From an uncultured Eubacteriales bacterium (GTDB lineage Bacteria; Bacillota_I; Bacilli_A; RF39; UBA660), in the NCBI GenBank assembly GCA_905211265.1, contig CAJMAC010000009.1:1-47223 (forward strand): a DNA stretch of 47,223 bases, in the 5' to 3' direction. The notes under the pieces were generated by a model, which had not been told where the DNA came from, did no database searches, and worked only from the letters and a program-made list of their open reading frames with translations. The position numbers were made by a program, and so were the translations under genes. Positions 8,538-17,549 of this stretch are shown piece after piece. Each line of letters starts with the position of its first letter. The first letter of the stretch is position 1.

Positions 8538-9173
8538 TTATATATTACTTAACCTATTATATTCACTAACTAAGAAATTACTTATATCTTCCAATGAATG
8601 AACTTCATAGATTTTTCTTAATAATAATTCATTATAAGAAATTGCAGTAGTTGCATACATTTTACTATTTAATTCAATAATGTTATTTGTTAAGTTATGA
8701 ACTCTATCTTGTAATTCTTTGCTATTACTAATTTTTAAAGAGGTGTACTTTTCTAACGCATTTGAATAACTTTCATTTTCTTCTTTCATTGTAGAACCTA
8801 AGTTTTGTAATTTGGTTTTAGTTATTTTATTTTTATTCCTATATTTTCTTATAGGGTTTGAATCATTATATATTTTTTTATCATCAGTATAACCTAGATA
8901 ACACAATCTTACATCTGCGACTAATGAGTTTAATGTATCAATATATTCTTTATCTTCCGTATTAATATCTTTAAGTTCTCCCCATTTAGAATCAGCATTT
9001 GATTTAGTAATAGAATTCATATTATTTTCAATATTTTTAATACTTTCATCATAAACAGTCCAATAATCATTTGTATCCATTATTTCAATATTGTTATTTT
9101 TATATATCATTATTGCAAAAATCCCTAATAACAACGCTATAAAAGTAGCAAAAACGCCAGTAATTTTTTTCAT
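8538..9173 (-). CDS. Signal-anchored extracellular coiled-coil protein, unknown
   Basis: Not recognised. One N-terminal membrane segment (about residues 5-24) is followed by about 185 mostly helical, charged residues outside the membrane, with few prolines and likely coiled-coil stretches (SKELQDRVHNLTNNIIELNSKM). There is one internal Cys, in RLCYLGY. It follows tRNA-Thr on the same strand by 26 bases, so it may share the uppP-tRNA transcript. A GGGATG site precedes the ATG. Confidence 0.55.
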   Translation of the reverse strand: MKKITGVFATFIALLLGIFAIMIYKNNNIEIMDTNDYWTVYDESIKNIENNMNSITKSNADSKWGELKDINTEDKEYIDTLNSLVADVRLCYLGYTDDKKIYNDSNPIRKYRNKNKITKTKLQNLGSTMKEENESYSNALEKYTSLKISNSKELQDRVHNLTNNIIELNSKMYATTAISYNELLLRKIYEVHSLEDISNFLVSEYNRLSNI

Positions 9174-9199
9174 AAAATCATCCCATTATTTCTATAAAA

Positions 9200-9273
9200 T
9201 GGTGCCTTTTGACAGAATTGAACTGTCCTCTGAAGCTTACCATGCTTCTATTCTACCACTGAACTAAAAAGGC
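9200..9273 (-). tRNA. tRNA-Thr (anticodon GGU)
   Basis: A full cloverleaf reads on the minus strand: acceptor GCCTTTT with AAAAGGC, D arm with AGTGGTA, anticodon stem GAAGC/GCTTC around loop ATGGTAA (anticodon GGT), T arm GACAG-TTCAATT-CTGTC, discriminator A and an encoded CCA. It is 10 bases downstream of uppP on the same strand. Confidence 0.95.
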
Positions 9274-9283
9274 ATGAATAGGA

Positions 9284-10081
9284 TTATCTAAATAAGACAA
9301 TCCCTATAATTATAATTCCTAAGATTACTCTATAAATTGCAAATACTTTGAAACTTCCTTTTTTTAAATAATTCATTAAAAATTTAATTACTAATAATCC
9401 TGAGATAAAACTAGCTAGAACTCCGGTTATAAAGGATGCATCAAAAGTAAAATCTTTTATACTTACTAAGACTGCTGCAGCAACCATTGGACCAGATAAT
9501 AAGAATGAATACTTAGCAGCACTTTCTCTATCAACTTTTAAATATCTTGCTACTGTCATAGTGATTCCTGATCTAGATACTCCTGGAAATGCTGCTGCTA
9601 ATGCTTGTGATAATCCTATTAAAAATGATGATCTAAAATTCATTTTTTCTAAAGAAACACTAGATTCACATTTTTTATCTGCAACATAAAGAAGTATACC
9701 CATTACTATTAAGGCTATTGCAATTGCAATCATTTCAGCGTTTAGTGTAGGTGTTAATTTTTCACTTGCTTTTTCTAAAACAATACCCAATACTCCGGCT
9801 GGAATAGTAACTACTACTAATCTCCAGAATATTTTACCATCACTACTTTTTTTACCTTTTAATTGATTAAAACCTCCAACTATTAAATTAATCCAATCTT
9901 TATAAAAATAGATTAATATTGCAAGAAGTGTACCTAAATGTAAGGCAACATCAAATGAATCAGGTAACTCCTTCCAACCAAAAATCCACGGAAATAAATT
10001 CAAGTGTGCTGATGAACTAACAGGTAAAAATTCTGTTAATCCTTGAATAATTCCTAAAATAATACTTTGTATAATACTCAT
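9284..10081 (-). CDS. uppP: Undecaprenyl-diphosphatase (UppP/BacA family)
   Basis: Dephosphorylates undecaprenyl diphosphate so the lipid carrier for cell-wall precursors can be reused; an integral membrane enzyme and a known source of bacitracin tolerance. Both signature motifs are present: GLTEFLPVSSSAHL (about residues 14-27, with the catalytic Glu) and PGVSRSG (about 166-172). About eight hydrophobic segments and 265 residues match the family. The start at 10081 is chosen because GGAGGAG lies 5 bases upstream; the frame is open to 10093. The upstream small membrane protein gene ends 12 bases before it, so they are probably co-transcribed, with tRNA-Thr just after. Confidence 0.96.
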   Translation of the reverse strand: MSIIQSIILGIIQGLTEFLPVSSSAHLNLFPWIFGWKELPDSFDVALHLGTLLAILIYFYKDWINLIVGGFNQLKGKKSSDGKIFWRLVVVTIPAGVLGIVLEKASEKLTPTLNAEMIAIAIALIVMGILLYVADKKCESSVSLEKMNFRSSFLIGLSQALAAAFPGVSRSGITMTVARYLKVDRESAAKYSFLLSGPMVAAAVLVSIKDFTFDASFITGVLASFISGLLVIKFLMNYLKKGSFKVFAIYRVILGIIIIGIVLFR

Positions 10082-10093
10082 AAACTCCTCCAT

Positions 10094-10474
10094 CTATATT
10101 AAATTATATAATATATATCCTAAATAAATACCAAATGTTAAAAGTAATATTAATAAAGAAATAATAACACTTATATTAACAAACCCCATACTTTTTCTAT
10201 TTTGCTTTTTTGTTTGTTCTAGCATATAAAAATATGGCATTTTTTCTTCTTTAGTAGCTAAACATGAAAAGTAGATATTTTTGATATATTTAATTTCACT
10301 TTCTTTTAGTCCATGTATAATTGCAAGCATTTTTATCGAAGATTCATAGTCTTCTGAATCAATAATAAAGTTATAAATATTTCTCATAAATTCATATTCT
10401 TCATTAGTTATATTATCTTTATTTAATGATTTATTAGAAACTAATGTATTAATTTTATTTATATCAAATTTCAA
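10094..10474 (-). CDS. Small C-terminally anchored membrane protein, unknown
   Basis: Not recognised. About 100 soluble, helical residues are followed by a single transmembrane helix at the very C-terminus (about residues 100-123), a tail-anchored layout. The start is unclear: AGGTGG is 5 bases before a TTG at 10474, and the frame is also open from a GTG at 10483. It sits directly upstream of uppP (12-base gap) and downstream of ligA. Function cannot be inferred beyond that. Confidence 0.55.
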   Translation of the reverse strand: MKFDINKINTLVSNKSLNKDNITNEEYEFMRNIYNFIIDSEDYESSIKMLAIIHGLKESEIKYIKNIYFSCLATKEEKMPYFYMLEQTKKQNRKSMGFVNISVIISLLILLLTFGIYLGYILYNLI

Positions 10475-10577
10475 TAATACCACCTACTTTTCATTCCTAC
10501 ATAAAGTATATCATATATTTTATAATTATGCTAGCAATTTGCCTAAAAGTTTCATATTATGTCAGCAAATGACTTTC

Positions 10578-12575
10578 TTATAAATATTTCTTTATTTTAT
10601 CCATAAATTCTTCTTCAGTAATTATAGGTATTTTTAAACTTATTGCTCTATCATATTTACTACCAGGATTTTCTCCAGCGATAACATAATTTGTTTTTTT
10701 ACTAACTGAACTACTAGTTTTACCACCTAAGTCTTCAATTAATTGTGATGCTTTATCTCTTGTTATTTCATATAGTGTTCCAGTTAAAACAAAAGTTTTA
10801 TCTAAAAAGAATTCATCTTCACTAATATTTTTATTATCTAAGTATGTCATATTGACACCATAATTTTTTAATTTATTTATTATTTCAATGTTTTCTTTAT
10901 CCTTAAAATATGCTACTATACTACTTGCAATTGTACTACCTATATCATTAATATTAGTTAATTCTTCTACTGTTGCTTGCATTAGTGAATCAATGTTTTT
11001 ATATTTCCTTGCTAATATTTTAGCAGTTTTTGCTCCTATTTGTCTAATTCCTAAGGCAAATAATAATCTTTCTAAGGAATTATTTTTTGATTCATTAATA
11101 CTAGAATATAAATTTTCTAACATTTTAGGACCAAAACCTTCTAACAAAGATAATTCATCATGATATTTTTCTAAATTATAAATATCTGTTATATCTTTAA
11201 TAAATCCTTCATTATAAATATCTTCGACTACTACTTCTCCTAAACCTTCAATGTTCATTGCATCTCTTGAAGCAAAATGAATTATATTTTCTATTTTTCT
11301 CGCAGGACAATTAACATTTAAACAATAATGAGCAGCTTCTTCTTCTTTTCTAACTATTTTACTTCCACATATTGGACAATTAGTAGCCATTGCAAAAGGC
11401 TTTTCTGTTCCATCTCTTTTTTCTTTTACACTACGTACTACTTCTGGAATTACATCTCCTGCTTTTCTTACAATAATTTTATCTCCAATCATAATATCTT
11501 TAGCAACAACATTATCTTCATTATGTAAAGTTGCTTTTGATATAGTAGATCCCGCTACTTTAACAGGTTCAAAGATAGCGTTTGGGGTAATTTTACCAGT
11601 TCTTCCTACGGTAAATAAGATATCTATTAATCTAGTTTCTACTTCTAGTGCAGGAAATTTATATGCTGTAGCCCATTTTGGTACTTTAACAGTATATCCT
11701 AACATATTTTGATATTTGACATTATCTACTTTAATAACAATACCATCAATATCATATGGTAAAGATTCTCTTTTAGTAGTTTTTTCTTTTATATATTCAA
11801 TTACTTCATCAATATTATTACATATTTTATATGTTGGATTAACATTAAATCCTAAACTTTTCATATATTCTAAACACTCATGATGATAATTAATATTATA
11901 ATCAAGTGGATTAGGTAAATGATATATAAAACAATCTAAGTCTCTTTTTTCTGTTACTTTTGAATCTAAATTTCTAACTGAACCAGCGGCAGCATTTCTA
12001 CAATTTGCAAATAGTTTTTCACCATTTCTACTTTGTTCTTTATTTAACTTTTCAAGTGATTTCTTACTCATATAGATTTCCCCACGAACTTCTATATTCA
12101 CTTTTTCATTTAATACTAATGGTACTGTTTTTATAGTCATAACATTTTTGGTTATATCTTCACCAGTTACTCCGTCCCCACGGGTAGCTCCTCTTACTAA
12201 ATTACCATTTTCATATTTTAAACTAATTGCAAGTCCATCTATTTTAAGTTCACATACATAAGTGGGGTTAGGTACTTCTTTTTTTATTCTTTCATCAAAT
12301 AGTCTTACTTCTTCAAAATTAAAAACATTTCCTAAACTAAGTAATGGTATTTCATGAGTTACTTTATCAAATTTACTACTTACTTTTGTGCCAACATGTT
12401 CAGTTGGAGTATTATTTAATTTATATTCTGGATGTCTTTTTTCTAACATAATAAGTTCTTGCATATATCTATCATATTCCCTATCAGTTAATGTAGGATT
12501 ATCTAAAATATAATATTCTTCATTTGCCTTATTTAAAATATTAACTAGTTCAATTATTCTTTCTTTCTCTTTCAT
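10578..12575 (-). CDS. ligA: NAD-dependent DNA ligase LigA
   Basis: Seals nicks during replication and repair using NAD. Domains in order: N-terminal Ia domain (about 1-70), adenylation domain with KIDG (adenylated K111), OB fold (VGRTGKITPNAIFEPV), four-Cys zinc finger (CPIC...C....C) near residues 397-420, helix-hairpin-helix repeats (GFGPKMLENL, IRQIGAKTA) and a C-terminal BRCT domain (VLTGTL..GGKTSSSVSKKTNYV). Its 665 residues are the normal length. The ATG at 12575 is taken as start because GAGAG lies 7 bases upstream and a promoter sits immediately before it. No sign of decay; probably the essential single copy. Confidence 0.97.
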   Translation of the reverse strand: MKEKERIIELVNILNKANEEYYILDNPTLTDREYDRYMQELIMLEKRHPEYKLNNTPTEHVGTKVSSKFDKVTHEIPLLSLGNVFNFEEVRLFDERIKKEVPNPTYVCELKIDGLAISLKYENGNLVRGATRGDGVTGEDITKNVMTIKTVPLVLNEKVNIEVRGEIYMSKKSLEKLNKEQSRNGEKLFANCRNAAAGSVRNLDSKVTEKRDLDCFIYHLPNPLDYNINYHHECLEYMKSLGFNVNPTYKICNNIDEVIEYIKEKTTKRESLPYDIDGIVIKVDNVKYQNMLGYTVKVPKWATAYKFPALEVETRLIDILFTVGRTGKITPNAIFEPVKVAGSTISKATLHNEDNVVAKDIMIGDKIIVRKAGDVIPEVVRSVKEKRDGTEKPFAMATNCPICGSKIVRKEEEAAHYCLNVNCPARKIENIIHFASRDAMNIEGLGEVVVEDIYNEGFIKDITDIYNLEKYHDELSLLEGFGPKMLENLYSSINESKNNSLERLLFALGIRQIGAKTAKILARKYKNIDSLMQATVEELTNINDIGSTIASSIVAYFKDKENIEIINKLKNYGVNMTYLDNKNISEDEFFLDKTFVLTGTLYEITRDKASQLIEDLGGKTSSSVSKKTNYVIAGENPGSKYDRAISLKIPIITEEEFMDKIKKYL

Positions 12576-12593
12576 ATTATCACTCTCAAATAT

Positions 12594-12622
12594 ATTATAC
12601 AATGTTAAATATAATTAATCAA
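12594..12622 (-). promoter_or_regulatory. ligA promoter
   Basis: TTGATT (12617-12622) and TATAAT (12594-12599) on the minus strand with a 17-base spacer. The transcript would start only about 10 bases before the ligA ATG. Confidence 0.65.
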
Positions 12623-12667
12623 TTTTTTTTACTATTTTTTTACACAAATGTTTTTTTAAAATTATAT

Positions 12668-12717
12668 TTGACAAACACATGTTTTTGTGCTATTATATAA
12701 ACCACTTGTGAAGGGGG
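12668..12717 (+). promoter_or_regulatory. Promoter and RBS of the divergent unknown gene
   Basis: TTGACA (12668-12673), a 17-base spacer and TATTAT (12691-12696), then AAGGGGG at 12711-12717, nine bases before the ATG at 12727. It diverges from the ligA promoter within a 150-base interval. Confidence 0.75.
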
Positions 12718-12726
12718 AAATATAAT

Positions 12727-13482
12727 ATGACAAATACTATATGGACAAACGAAGAATTAAAACAAATTAAAGAAATTCTTCAATCTAAAATGATATTTAA
12801 AAAGGAGAAAGATGGTACAATTAGATTAATTGATAATAGAGATAATAATCAACCTTTTAAAGGGGAATATAATGTATATTCAAAAATATTATATAATGAA
12901 ACAGTTAAGTTATTAGAATCAAATGATAAAGAGGAAATAGAAAAATTAGTAAAAAAACATTCTAAAACAGAATTTGATTCAAATAATAGATTACATTATG
13001 GATTAATATCTGCTTTATCAAGATTAAATATACCTGAATCAACTGCTAAAAATTCAACATATTCTACTCAAATATTTATAATATTAAAAGAAATTATTGG
13101 TCAATATGAAAGAATAATTAAATTAGTAGTAGACAAATACTTTAATAGTATTACTGATCCTGATGAAATTAGGATGTATTTAAACAAGATTAAAAATGGT
13201 GAATTAGAATTAAATAAAGAAGTATTATTTTTAATGCAAAAAGTATTTAGCTTTACAGATAAATTAAATAATGAACCAATATTCAAAGAATTAATAAATG
13301 AATGTAATAGTAAAATTAATTTAAGAATAGTTAACAAAGTTAATACGTTACTTGCAAATGCAGTTAAAATAAATCAAACAAAGAAAAATACTGATGCAAA
13401 CTTTCATAAAGAACAATTTAGACAAAAGTATAGAGCACACATACTAGGAACTGCAAAGAAATATTATGGTGGAAAATTATAA
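12727..13482 (+). CDS. Conserved-looking cytoplasmic protein, unknown
   Basis: Not recognised. It has 251 residues, no signal peptide or membrane segment, is rich in Lys, Asn and Glu and is predicted mostly helical. The N-terminus (MTNTIWTNEELKQIKEIL) and a basic C-terminus (FRQKYRAHILGTAKKYYGGKL) suggest a nucleic-acid or ribosome contact, but no motif supports this. A strong promoter, RBS and shared terminator show it is a real single-gene transcription unit. Confidence 0.7.
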   Translation: MTNTIWTNEELKQIKEILQSKMIFKKEKDGTIRLIDNRDNNQPFKGEYNVYSKILYNETVKLLESNDKEEIEKLVKKHSKTEFDSNNRLHYGLISALSRLNIPESTAKNSTYSTQIFIILKEIIGQYERIIKLVVDKYFNSITDPDEIRMYLNKIKNGELELNKEVLFLMQKVFSFTDKLNNEPIFKELINECNSKINLRIVNKVNTLLANAVKINQTKKNTDANFHKEQFRQKYRAHILGTAKKYYGGKL

Positions 13483-13487
13483 AAAAT

Positions 13488-13514
13488 AAAAAGTACTACA
13501 ATTGAGTACTTTTT
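13488..13514. terminator. Bidirectional terminator between convergent genes
   Basis: AAAAAGTACT (13488-13497) pairs with AGTACTTTTT (13505-13514) around a 7-base loop, with T-runs leaving the stem on both strands. It ends the unknown gene on the plus strand and the rhomboid gene on the minus strand. Confidence 0.85.
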
Positions 13515-14632
13515 TATTTATAAAATGTTAGATAACATAAGAATACTAATGCTATTATAAGTATTATTATTCCATTAATTCTATCAGATTTATTTTCTTG
13601 TTCAGGAATACCCATAATCATCGAAGATAATACTCCACCAAGTAATCCTCCAATATGAGCAAAATTATCTATTCCACTAGACATAAAGCCTAATACTAAA
13701 TTTAAAACTATTATTGGTAATACTTGACTTCTTATAACAGTGCCTAAATATGCTCTATAATGATTACCAAAATATAGTAATGAACCTAGTAAACCAAATA
13801 TTGCACCGGATGCTCCAACTGATAATGCTGCTTGACTGAATGTCATTGAAAGCATACTACCACATATACCACTAACTAAGTAGATAAATAAATATTTCCA
13901 TTTACCGAAAAAACTTTCTACTTGTGGTCCAATTACATATAGGGCATACATATTACAAATTAAATGAATAAAGTTAGCATGTAAAAACATACAAGTAAAT
14001 AGTCTATAATATTCTCCTTGTTTTATATATGGAGTATACATACCATATTTCATCATAATTTCTTCATAATTACCAAGTAACATATAAATAAATATTAAAA
14101 TATTTATTCCCATTAATATATAAGTAATTAAAGGATATTTTTTACTAAATATTTTATCTGCTACTCTATTCTTTTTGGAAGTTGTAGTATTAATACTATC
14201 AGTAATCTTTAAAAAGAAATTAATACCATTATCATCATGTTTAGTTTTTTCTACTATATCAGGAAATATTTCTGTTAAAGTATCATTTTTAATATCTTTT
14301 TCAGTAGGTATAAATACATCTTTATCTTGTAAACTAACATTATCTCCTAAATCAGTATATATATTAAGTACATTCATTTTAAATGATAATGTTTTTAGTT
14401 TTAATTTTTTTATTATTTGATTTAACTTAAATTTATCAAATCCTAATTGTTCATTGTTATGAATATGATGAGAAACAATTCTAATTATTTTATAGTCAGA
14501 ATCCATATTTTCTAACCATATTTCATCATTTATTCCATGGATAATAACAGGATTATAATCTTGTTCAGTGATAAAATAATGAACTAAATTCATAACAAAT
14601 AAATCTTTATCGTTAATAATTATATCTTGCAT
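13514..14632 (-). CDS. Rhomboid family intramembrane serine protease with N-terminal domain
   Basis: Cleaves transmembrane substrates within the lipid bilayer. The catalytic dyad is clear: GASGAIFG (S275) and FAHIGG (H326); the first core helix carries the usual FLHANFIHLICNMYAL. About seven hydrophobic segments occupy residues 165-370. A soluble domain of about 160 residues precedes them, as in B. subtilis GluP (YqgP), whose cytosolic part is similar in size. It is the last gene of the prepilin-lspA-rluD run and starts 10 bases after rluD. No TPR repeats follow the core, unlike full-length GluP. Confidence 0.9.
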   Translation of the reverse strand: MQDIIINDKDLFVMNLVHYFITEQDYNPVIIHGINDEIWLENMDSDYKIIRIVSHHIHNNEQLGFDKFKLNQIIKKLKLKTLSFKMNVLNIYTDLGDNVSLQDKDVFIPTEKDIKNDTLTEIFPDIVEKTKHDDNGINFFLKITDSINTTTSKKNRVADKIFSKKYPLITYILMGINILIFIYMLLGNYEEIMMKYGMYTPYIKQGEYYRLFTCMFLHANFIHLICNMYALYVIGPQVESFFGKWKYLFIYLVSGICGSMLSMTFSQAALSVGASGAIFGLLGSLLYFGNHYRAYLGTVIRSQVLPIIVLNLVLGFMSSGIDNFAHIGGLLGGVLSSMIMGIPEQENKSDRINGIIILIIALVFLCYLTFYK

Positions 14633-14641
14633 AATACACCT

Positions 14642-15532
14642 CTATCTATACATATTTACAATATCAGTAAATTCTTTAGGAACTTCACTAGAAAATTCCA
14701 TATATTTATTAGTTATTGGATGAATAAATCCTATTGTTTTAGCATGTAACATTTGGCCAAACTCTTTATTTTCTTGATGTTTAAGCCCATATACAGGATC
14801 ATTTACAATTGGATGATTTATATAACTTAAATGTACTCTTATTTGATGAGTTCTTCCTGTTTCTAAGACACATTTAATTAATGTTGCATTATTTAATCTT
14901 TCTAATACATATAAATGAGTTACTGCGTCTTTTGAATTTTCTATAGTAACAGCCATTTTCTTTCTATTATATTTATCTCTTCCAATCGGAGCATCTATTG
15001 TCGCAGAGTCTTCATTTATTATTCCATGAACTAAAGCAATATATTCTCTTTTTACTGTTTTTTTACTTATTTGTTCTGCTAAAGCATTATGTACTTCATC
15101 ATTTTTAGCAACAAGTAATAATCCTGAAGTATCTGCATCAATCCTATGTACTATTCCTGGTCTAATATTACCATTAACACCACTTAAATTATTACAATGA
15201 TACATTAAAGCATTAACTAATGTATTATGATAATTACCTGGTGCTGGATGTACAACCATACCCGAAGGTTTATTTACTACAAGTAAGTAATCATCTTCAT
15301 ATACAATATCTAATGGTATATTTTCAGGAACTATATCTATTTCATCACTATAATCATTATCTATATAAATAACATCATCTTCTTTTAATGAATAACTAGA
15401 TTTAACTTTTTTATCATTAACTAGTATATTTCCATTATCTATCATTTTTTGTATTTTACTACGACTGTAATCTAGTTTTTCCATTAAATATTTATCTATT
15501 CTTATGTTATTTATTTCTACTACTATTTCCAT
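14642..15532 (-). CDS. rluD: RluA/RluD-family 23S rRNA pseudouridine synthase
   Basis: Converts uridines of 23S rRNA to pseudouridine. An S4 RNA-binding domain (about residues 8-70, RIDKYLMEKLDYSRSKIQKM) is followed by the catalytic domain with HRIDADTSGLLLVAK (catalytic D132) and the late motif ETGRTHQIRVHL. The length of 296 is typical. The start at 15532 has GGAGG five bases upstream; the longer frame to 15544 starts with TTG. It overlaps lspA by 26 bases, so the two are translationally coupled, the same lspA-rluD pairing seen across Bacillota. Which uridines it modifies (RluD or RluC-like) is not shown. Confidence 0.93.
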   Translation of the reverse strand: MEIVVEINNIRIDKYLMEKLDYSRSKIQKMIDNGNILVNDKKVKSSYSLKEDDVIYIDNDYSDEIDIVPENIPLDIVYEDDYLLVVNKPSGMVVHPAPGNYHNTLVNALMYHCNNLSGVNGNIRPGIVHRIDADTSGLLLVAKNDEVHNALAEQISKKTVKREYIALVHGIINEDSATIDAPIGRDKYNRKKMAVTIENSKDAVTHLYVLERLNNATLIKCVLETGRTHQIRVHLSYINHPIVNDPVYGLKHQENKEFGQMLHAKTIGFIHPITNKYMEFSSEVPKEFTDIVNMYR

Positions 15533-15980
15533 TTTTACCTCCAAAAATAAGTATTAAAATTATTCCAATTACTATGCACATATCTGCAAAATTAAATATT
15601 GGATAATTGTATCCTAAAATATTAAAATCTAAATAATCAATTACATAACCATAGATAATTCTATCTATTAAGTTACCAATTGAACCAGATAATATCATTG
15701 AATAACTTATAATTTCTAATACACTATAACTTTTTTTATTAAAAATATATATTATAAGTATAGCAATAATAATTAATGTAATAACAATTATTAAATTTAT
15801 CTTACCACTTAATATACTCCATGCTACACCAGTATTTTTAACATAAGTTATATAAAAGAAATTATTTATAACCTTAATACTTTGATTAAATATTAATTTA
15901 TTACTTATAATTAATTTAATAACTATATCTATTATTAATAAAATAATACTATTAATAATAATTTTAAGTTTATTATTCAT
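15507..15980 (-). CDS. lspA: Lipoprotein signal peptidase (signal peptidase II)
   Basis: Aspartyl membrane protease that removes signal peptides from diacylglyceryl-modified prolipoproteins. Four transmembrane segments and the conserved blocks are visible: YVKNTGVAWS (about 46-55), GNLIDRIIYGYVIDYLDF with catalytic D115, and FNFADM with catalytic D133. Its 157 residues fit the family. The start is set at the ATG at 15980, which overlaps the end of the prepilin gene by 8 bases (ATGAATAA); an alternative start at 15998 lacks a good ribosome site. Confidence 0.95.
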   Translation of the reverse strand: MNNKLKIIINSIILLIIDIVIKLIISNKLIFNQSIKVINNFFYITYVKNTGVAWSILSGKINLIIVITLIIIAILIIYIFNKKSYSVLEIISYSMILSGSIGNLIDRIIYGYVIDYLDFNILGYNYPIFNFADMCIVIGIILILIFGGKNGNSSRNK

Positions 15981-16473
15981 TAAATATATATTCTCCATTT
16001 TCTTTATATTTATTTTTACATGTATTTATCCTATTACTGCAATTATTTTCATCAATTATAAAGCAATATACATAATCACTATCTCTATATATAGTTATTT
16101 CACCAGTATCACATTTTACCTTAGTCGAAGGATTAATTAAATCATCACTAGTAATATTTTTTTCATATAACTCTTGAAATTGAATACTAGAAACTTTTAA
16201 GACCGTGTCTTCACATTTTAGTTCTGTACCTGAATAATAGCATTTTTGAACAGTACGACTTTGATTAGCGCAAGTACTACAAAATAGTTTAGAACCATAC
16301 ATTGAAACATAACTTTCTAATGTTGTAACTATATTTTTTTCAAAAGCACTTACTGCATTTTCTTTACTTTTTTCATAATATTTTGTTACAGATACAATTG
16401 TTACTGTGGAAAGTATTCCTAATATTGCAATTGTGGCAAGTAATTCTACTAAAGTAAACCCTTTATTATTCAT
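15973..16473 (-). CDS. Type IV prepilin-like protein with class III signal
   Basis: A pilin-like secreted protein. The N-terminus MNNKGFTLVELLATIAILGI is a classic type III prepilin signal: short basic leader, cleavage after Gly, mature Phe1 and Glu5, then a hydrophobic helix. The mature domain (about 140 residues) carries eight Cys (CSTC, C..YY..T.LKC, C..G, YC, NNC, TC) that could form disulfides. The start at 16473 follows GAGGG by 6 bases. It would need a prepilin peptidase and an assembly ATPase, neither of which is adjacent; the Tad system at 20-24.5 kb is of a different class. It could be a competence (ComG-like) or minor pseudopilin. Confidence 0.8.
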   Translation of the reverse strand: MNNKGFTLVELLATIAILGILSTVTIVSVTKYYEKSKENAVSAFEKNIVTTLESYVSMYGSKLFCSTCANQSRTVQKCYYSGTELKCEDTVLKVSSIQFQELYEKNITSDDLINPSTKVKCDTGEITIYRDSDYVYCFIIDENNCSNRINTCKNKYKENGEYIFNE

Positions 16474-16510
16474 ATTATCCCTCATTTCATATAATATAAT
16501 AACATAAATA

Positions 16511-16539
16511 TTTACTATTTTCAATATTTTTAGTATAAT
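16511..16539 (+). promoter_or_regulatory. Promoter of the DUF192 gene
   Basis: TTTACT (16511-16516), a 17-base spacer and TATAAT (16534-16539). The transcript would start about 10 bases before the ATG at 16556, and no Shine-Dalgarno is visible, so the message may be nearly leaderless. Confidence 0.55.
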
Positions 16540-16555
16540 GTAATTGTGATTAAAA

Positions 16556-16873
16556 ATGAAATTAATAATAGATAATAAAGAAATAAATTTAATTTGTTGT
16601 AATACTTTTTTTACAAGATTAAGAGGATTTATGTTTACTAAAAATATAAATTATGCTTTAATGTTTAAAAATTGTAATAGTATTCATACTTGTTTTATGA
16701 AAGAAAATATTGATGTAATTATGTGTGATAAAGATAATAATGTATTATATTATTATAATAATTTAGGTAAATGGAAATTTATATTACCTAAAAAAAATGT
16801 ATATATAGTTTATGAAACACCAGTTAATTATTTTAATGTTAAATTAGACACTAAAATAAAAACTACAAGTTAA
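16556..16873 (+). CDS. DUF192 family small protein
   Basis: Belongs by pattern to DUF192 (PF02643): RLRGFMF near residue 22, then SIHTCFMKENIDVIMCDKDN and the later VYIVYETP strand. The family is a small beta-barrel of unknown function, often exported in other bacteria, but this copy has no signal peptide and would stay in the cytoplasm. Its 105 residues are the core domain alone. It stands alone between divergent and convergent neighbours. Confidence 0.8.
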   Translation: MKLIIDNKEINLICCNTFFTRLRGFMFTKNINYALMFKNCNSIHTCFMKENIDVIMCDKDNNVLYYYNNLGKWKFILPKKNVYIVYETPVNYFNVKLDTKIKTTS

Positions 16874-16889
16874 GTCTTGTAATTTTTTT
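16864..16889 (+). terminator. Terminator of the DUF192 gene
   Basis: ACAAG (16865-16869) pairs with CTTGT (16876-16880) around a 6-base loop and is followed by AATTTTTTT. The stop codon lies in the loop. Confidence 0.7.
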
Positions 16890-17382
16890 ATTCATTATCT
16901 TTTTTTAAAGTCTTTGTGTATGCTTTTGCTTTTTGATTAGTATTTTCTACTTTGTTTTCATATTTACTTTCAAATGAAGTAATATTATTTTTTTCTAGAT
17001 TATTTGTTAAACAATTATCATGTTTAATAGTAACTAATTTTAGTTGTCTTTTAGTTTCTGTTATATCTTCTTCACAAATATTTTTTTCTTTTTTAGTTTC
17101 TTCCATAAATCTTGTACTTGATTGAATAAGCCCATATGATATAGAGCCAAATGATAATGCACCCATAACCATTAGATAAACATTTGAAGTTGCTGTTAAG
17201 TCAGTAAATTTAATAAAATACATAAGATATGGTATTAATAATACTCCTAAAGATATGCCAATATTTCTACTAATTTTTAAGTTTTTTATACTTTTTGCAT
17301 ACCTTTTATTTACTTTATCTAGATTACATAATTTTTCTTCTAGAAAGTTCATTTCTTCTACATAATTATTAATATTTTTCAT
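16888..17382 (-). CDS. Two-helix membrane protein with coiled-coil ends, unknown
   Basis: Not recognised. A helical, charged N-terminal stretch (about residues 1-40) precedes two adjacent transmembrane helices (about 44-63 and 69-88), and then a second charged helical stretch that ends in a Lys/Asn-rich tail. Both soluble parts would be on the same side, giving a hairpin topology. The start at 17382 has GGAGG about 9 bases upstream; the frame upstream of it (to 17460) is unlikely to be translated. Confidence 0.55.
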   Translation of the reverse strand: MKNINNYVEEMNFLEEKLCNLDKVNKRYAKSIKNLKISRNIGISLGVLLIPYLMYFIKFTDLTATSNVYLMVMGALSFGSISYGLIQSSTRFMEETKKEKNICEEDITETKRQLKLVTIKHDNCLTNNLEKNNITSFESKYENKVENTNQKAKAYTKTLKKDNE

Positions 17383-17521
17383 ATTACAAAACCTCCATAA
17401 TATTTTTATCATATTCTTTTCGAGTAAAATTATTGTATCAACAAATACAAAAAAAGTCAAATATATAATTGGAAATTTTTACAAAATTATATAATTTTCT
17501 CTTATTTTTTATATTTATATA

Positions 17522-17549
17522 AAATAGTGTAGACTAATCTACACTATTT
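17522..17549 (-). terminator. Strong hairpin terminator after the InlB-repeat gene
   Basis: A perfect 12-base stem, AAATAGTGTAGA (17522-17533) with TCTACACTATTT (17538-17549), and a 4-base loop. The stop codon of the repeat protein lies in the loop. The T-run on the minus strand is short and mixed with A. Confidence 0.7.

Noticed and set aside
12660..12700. Operator palindrome in the ligA-unknown divergent interval
   Set aside because: The ACACATGTTTTTGTG stretch is only loosely symmetric and lies in the promoter spacer; not strong enough to call.
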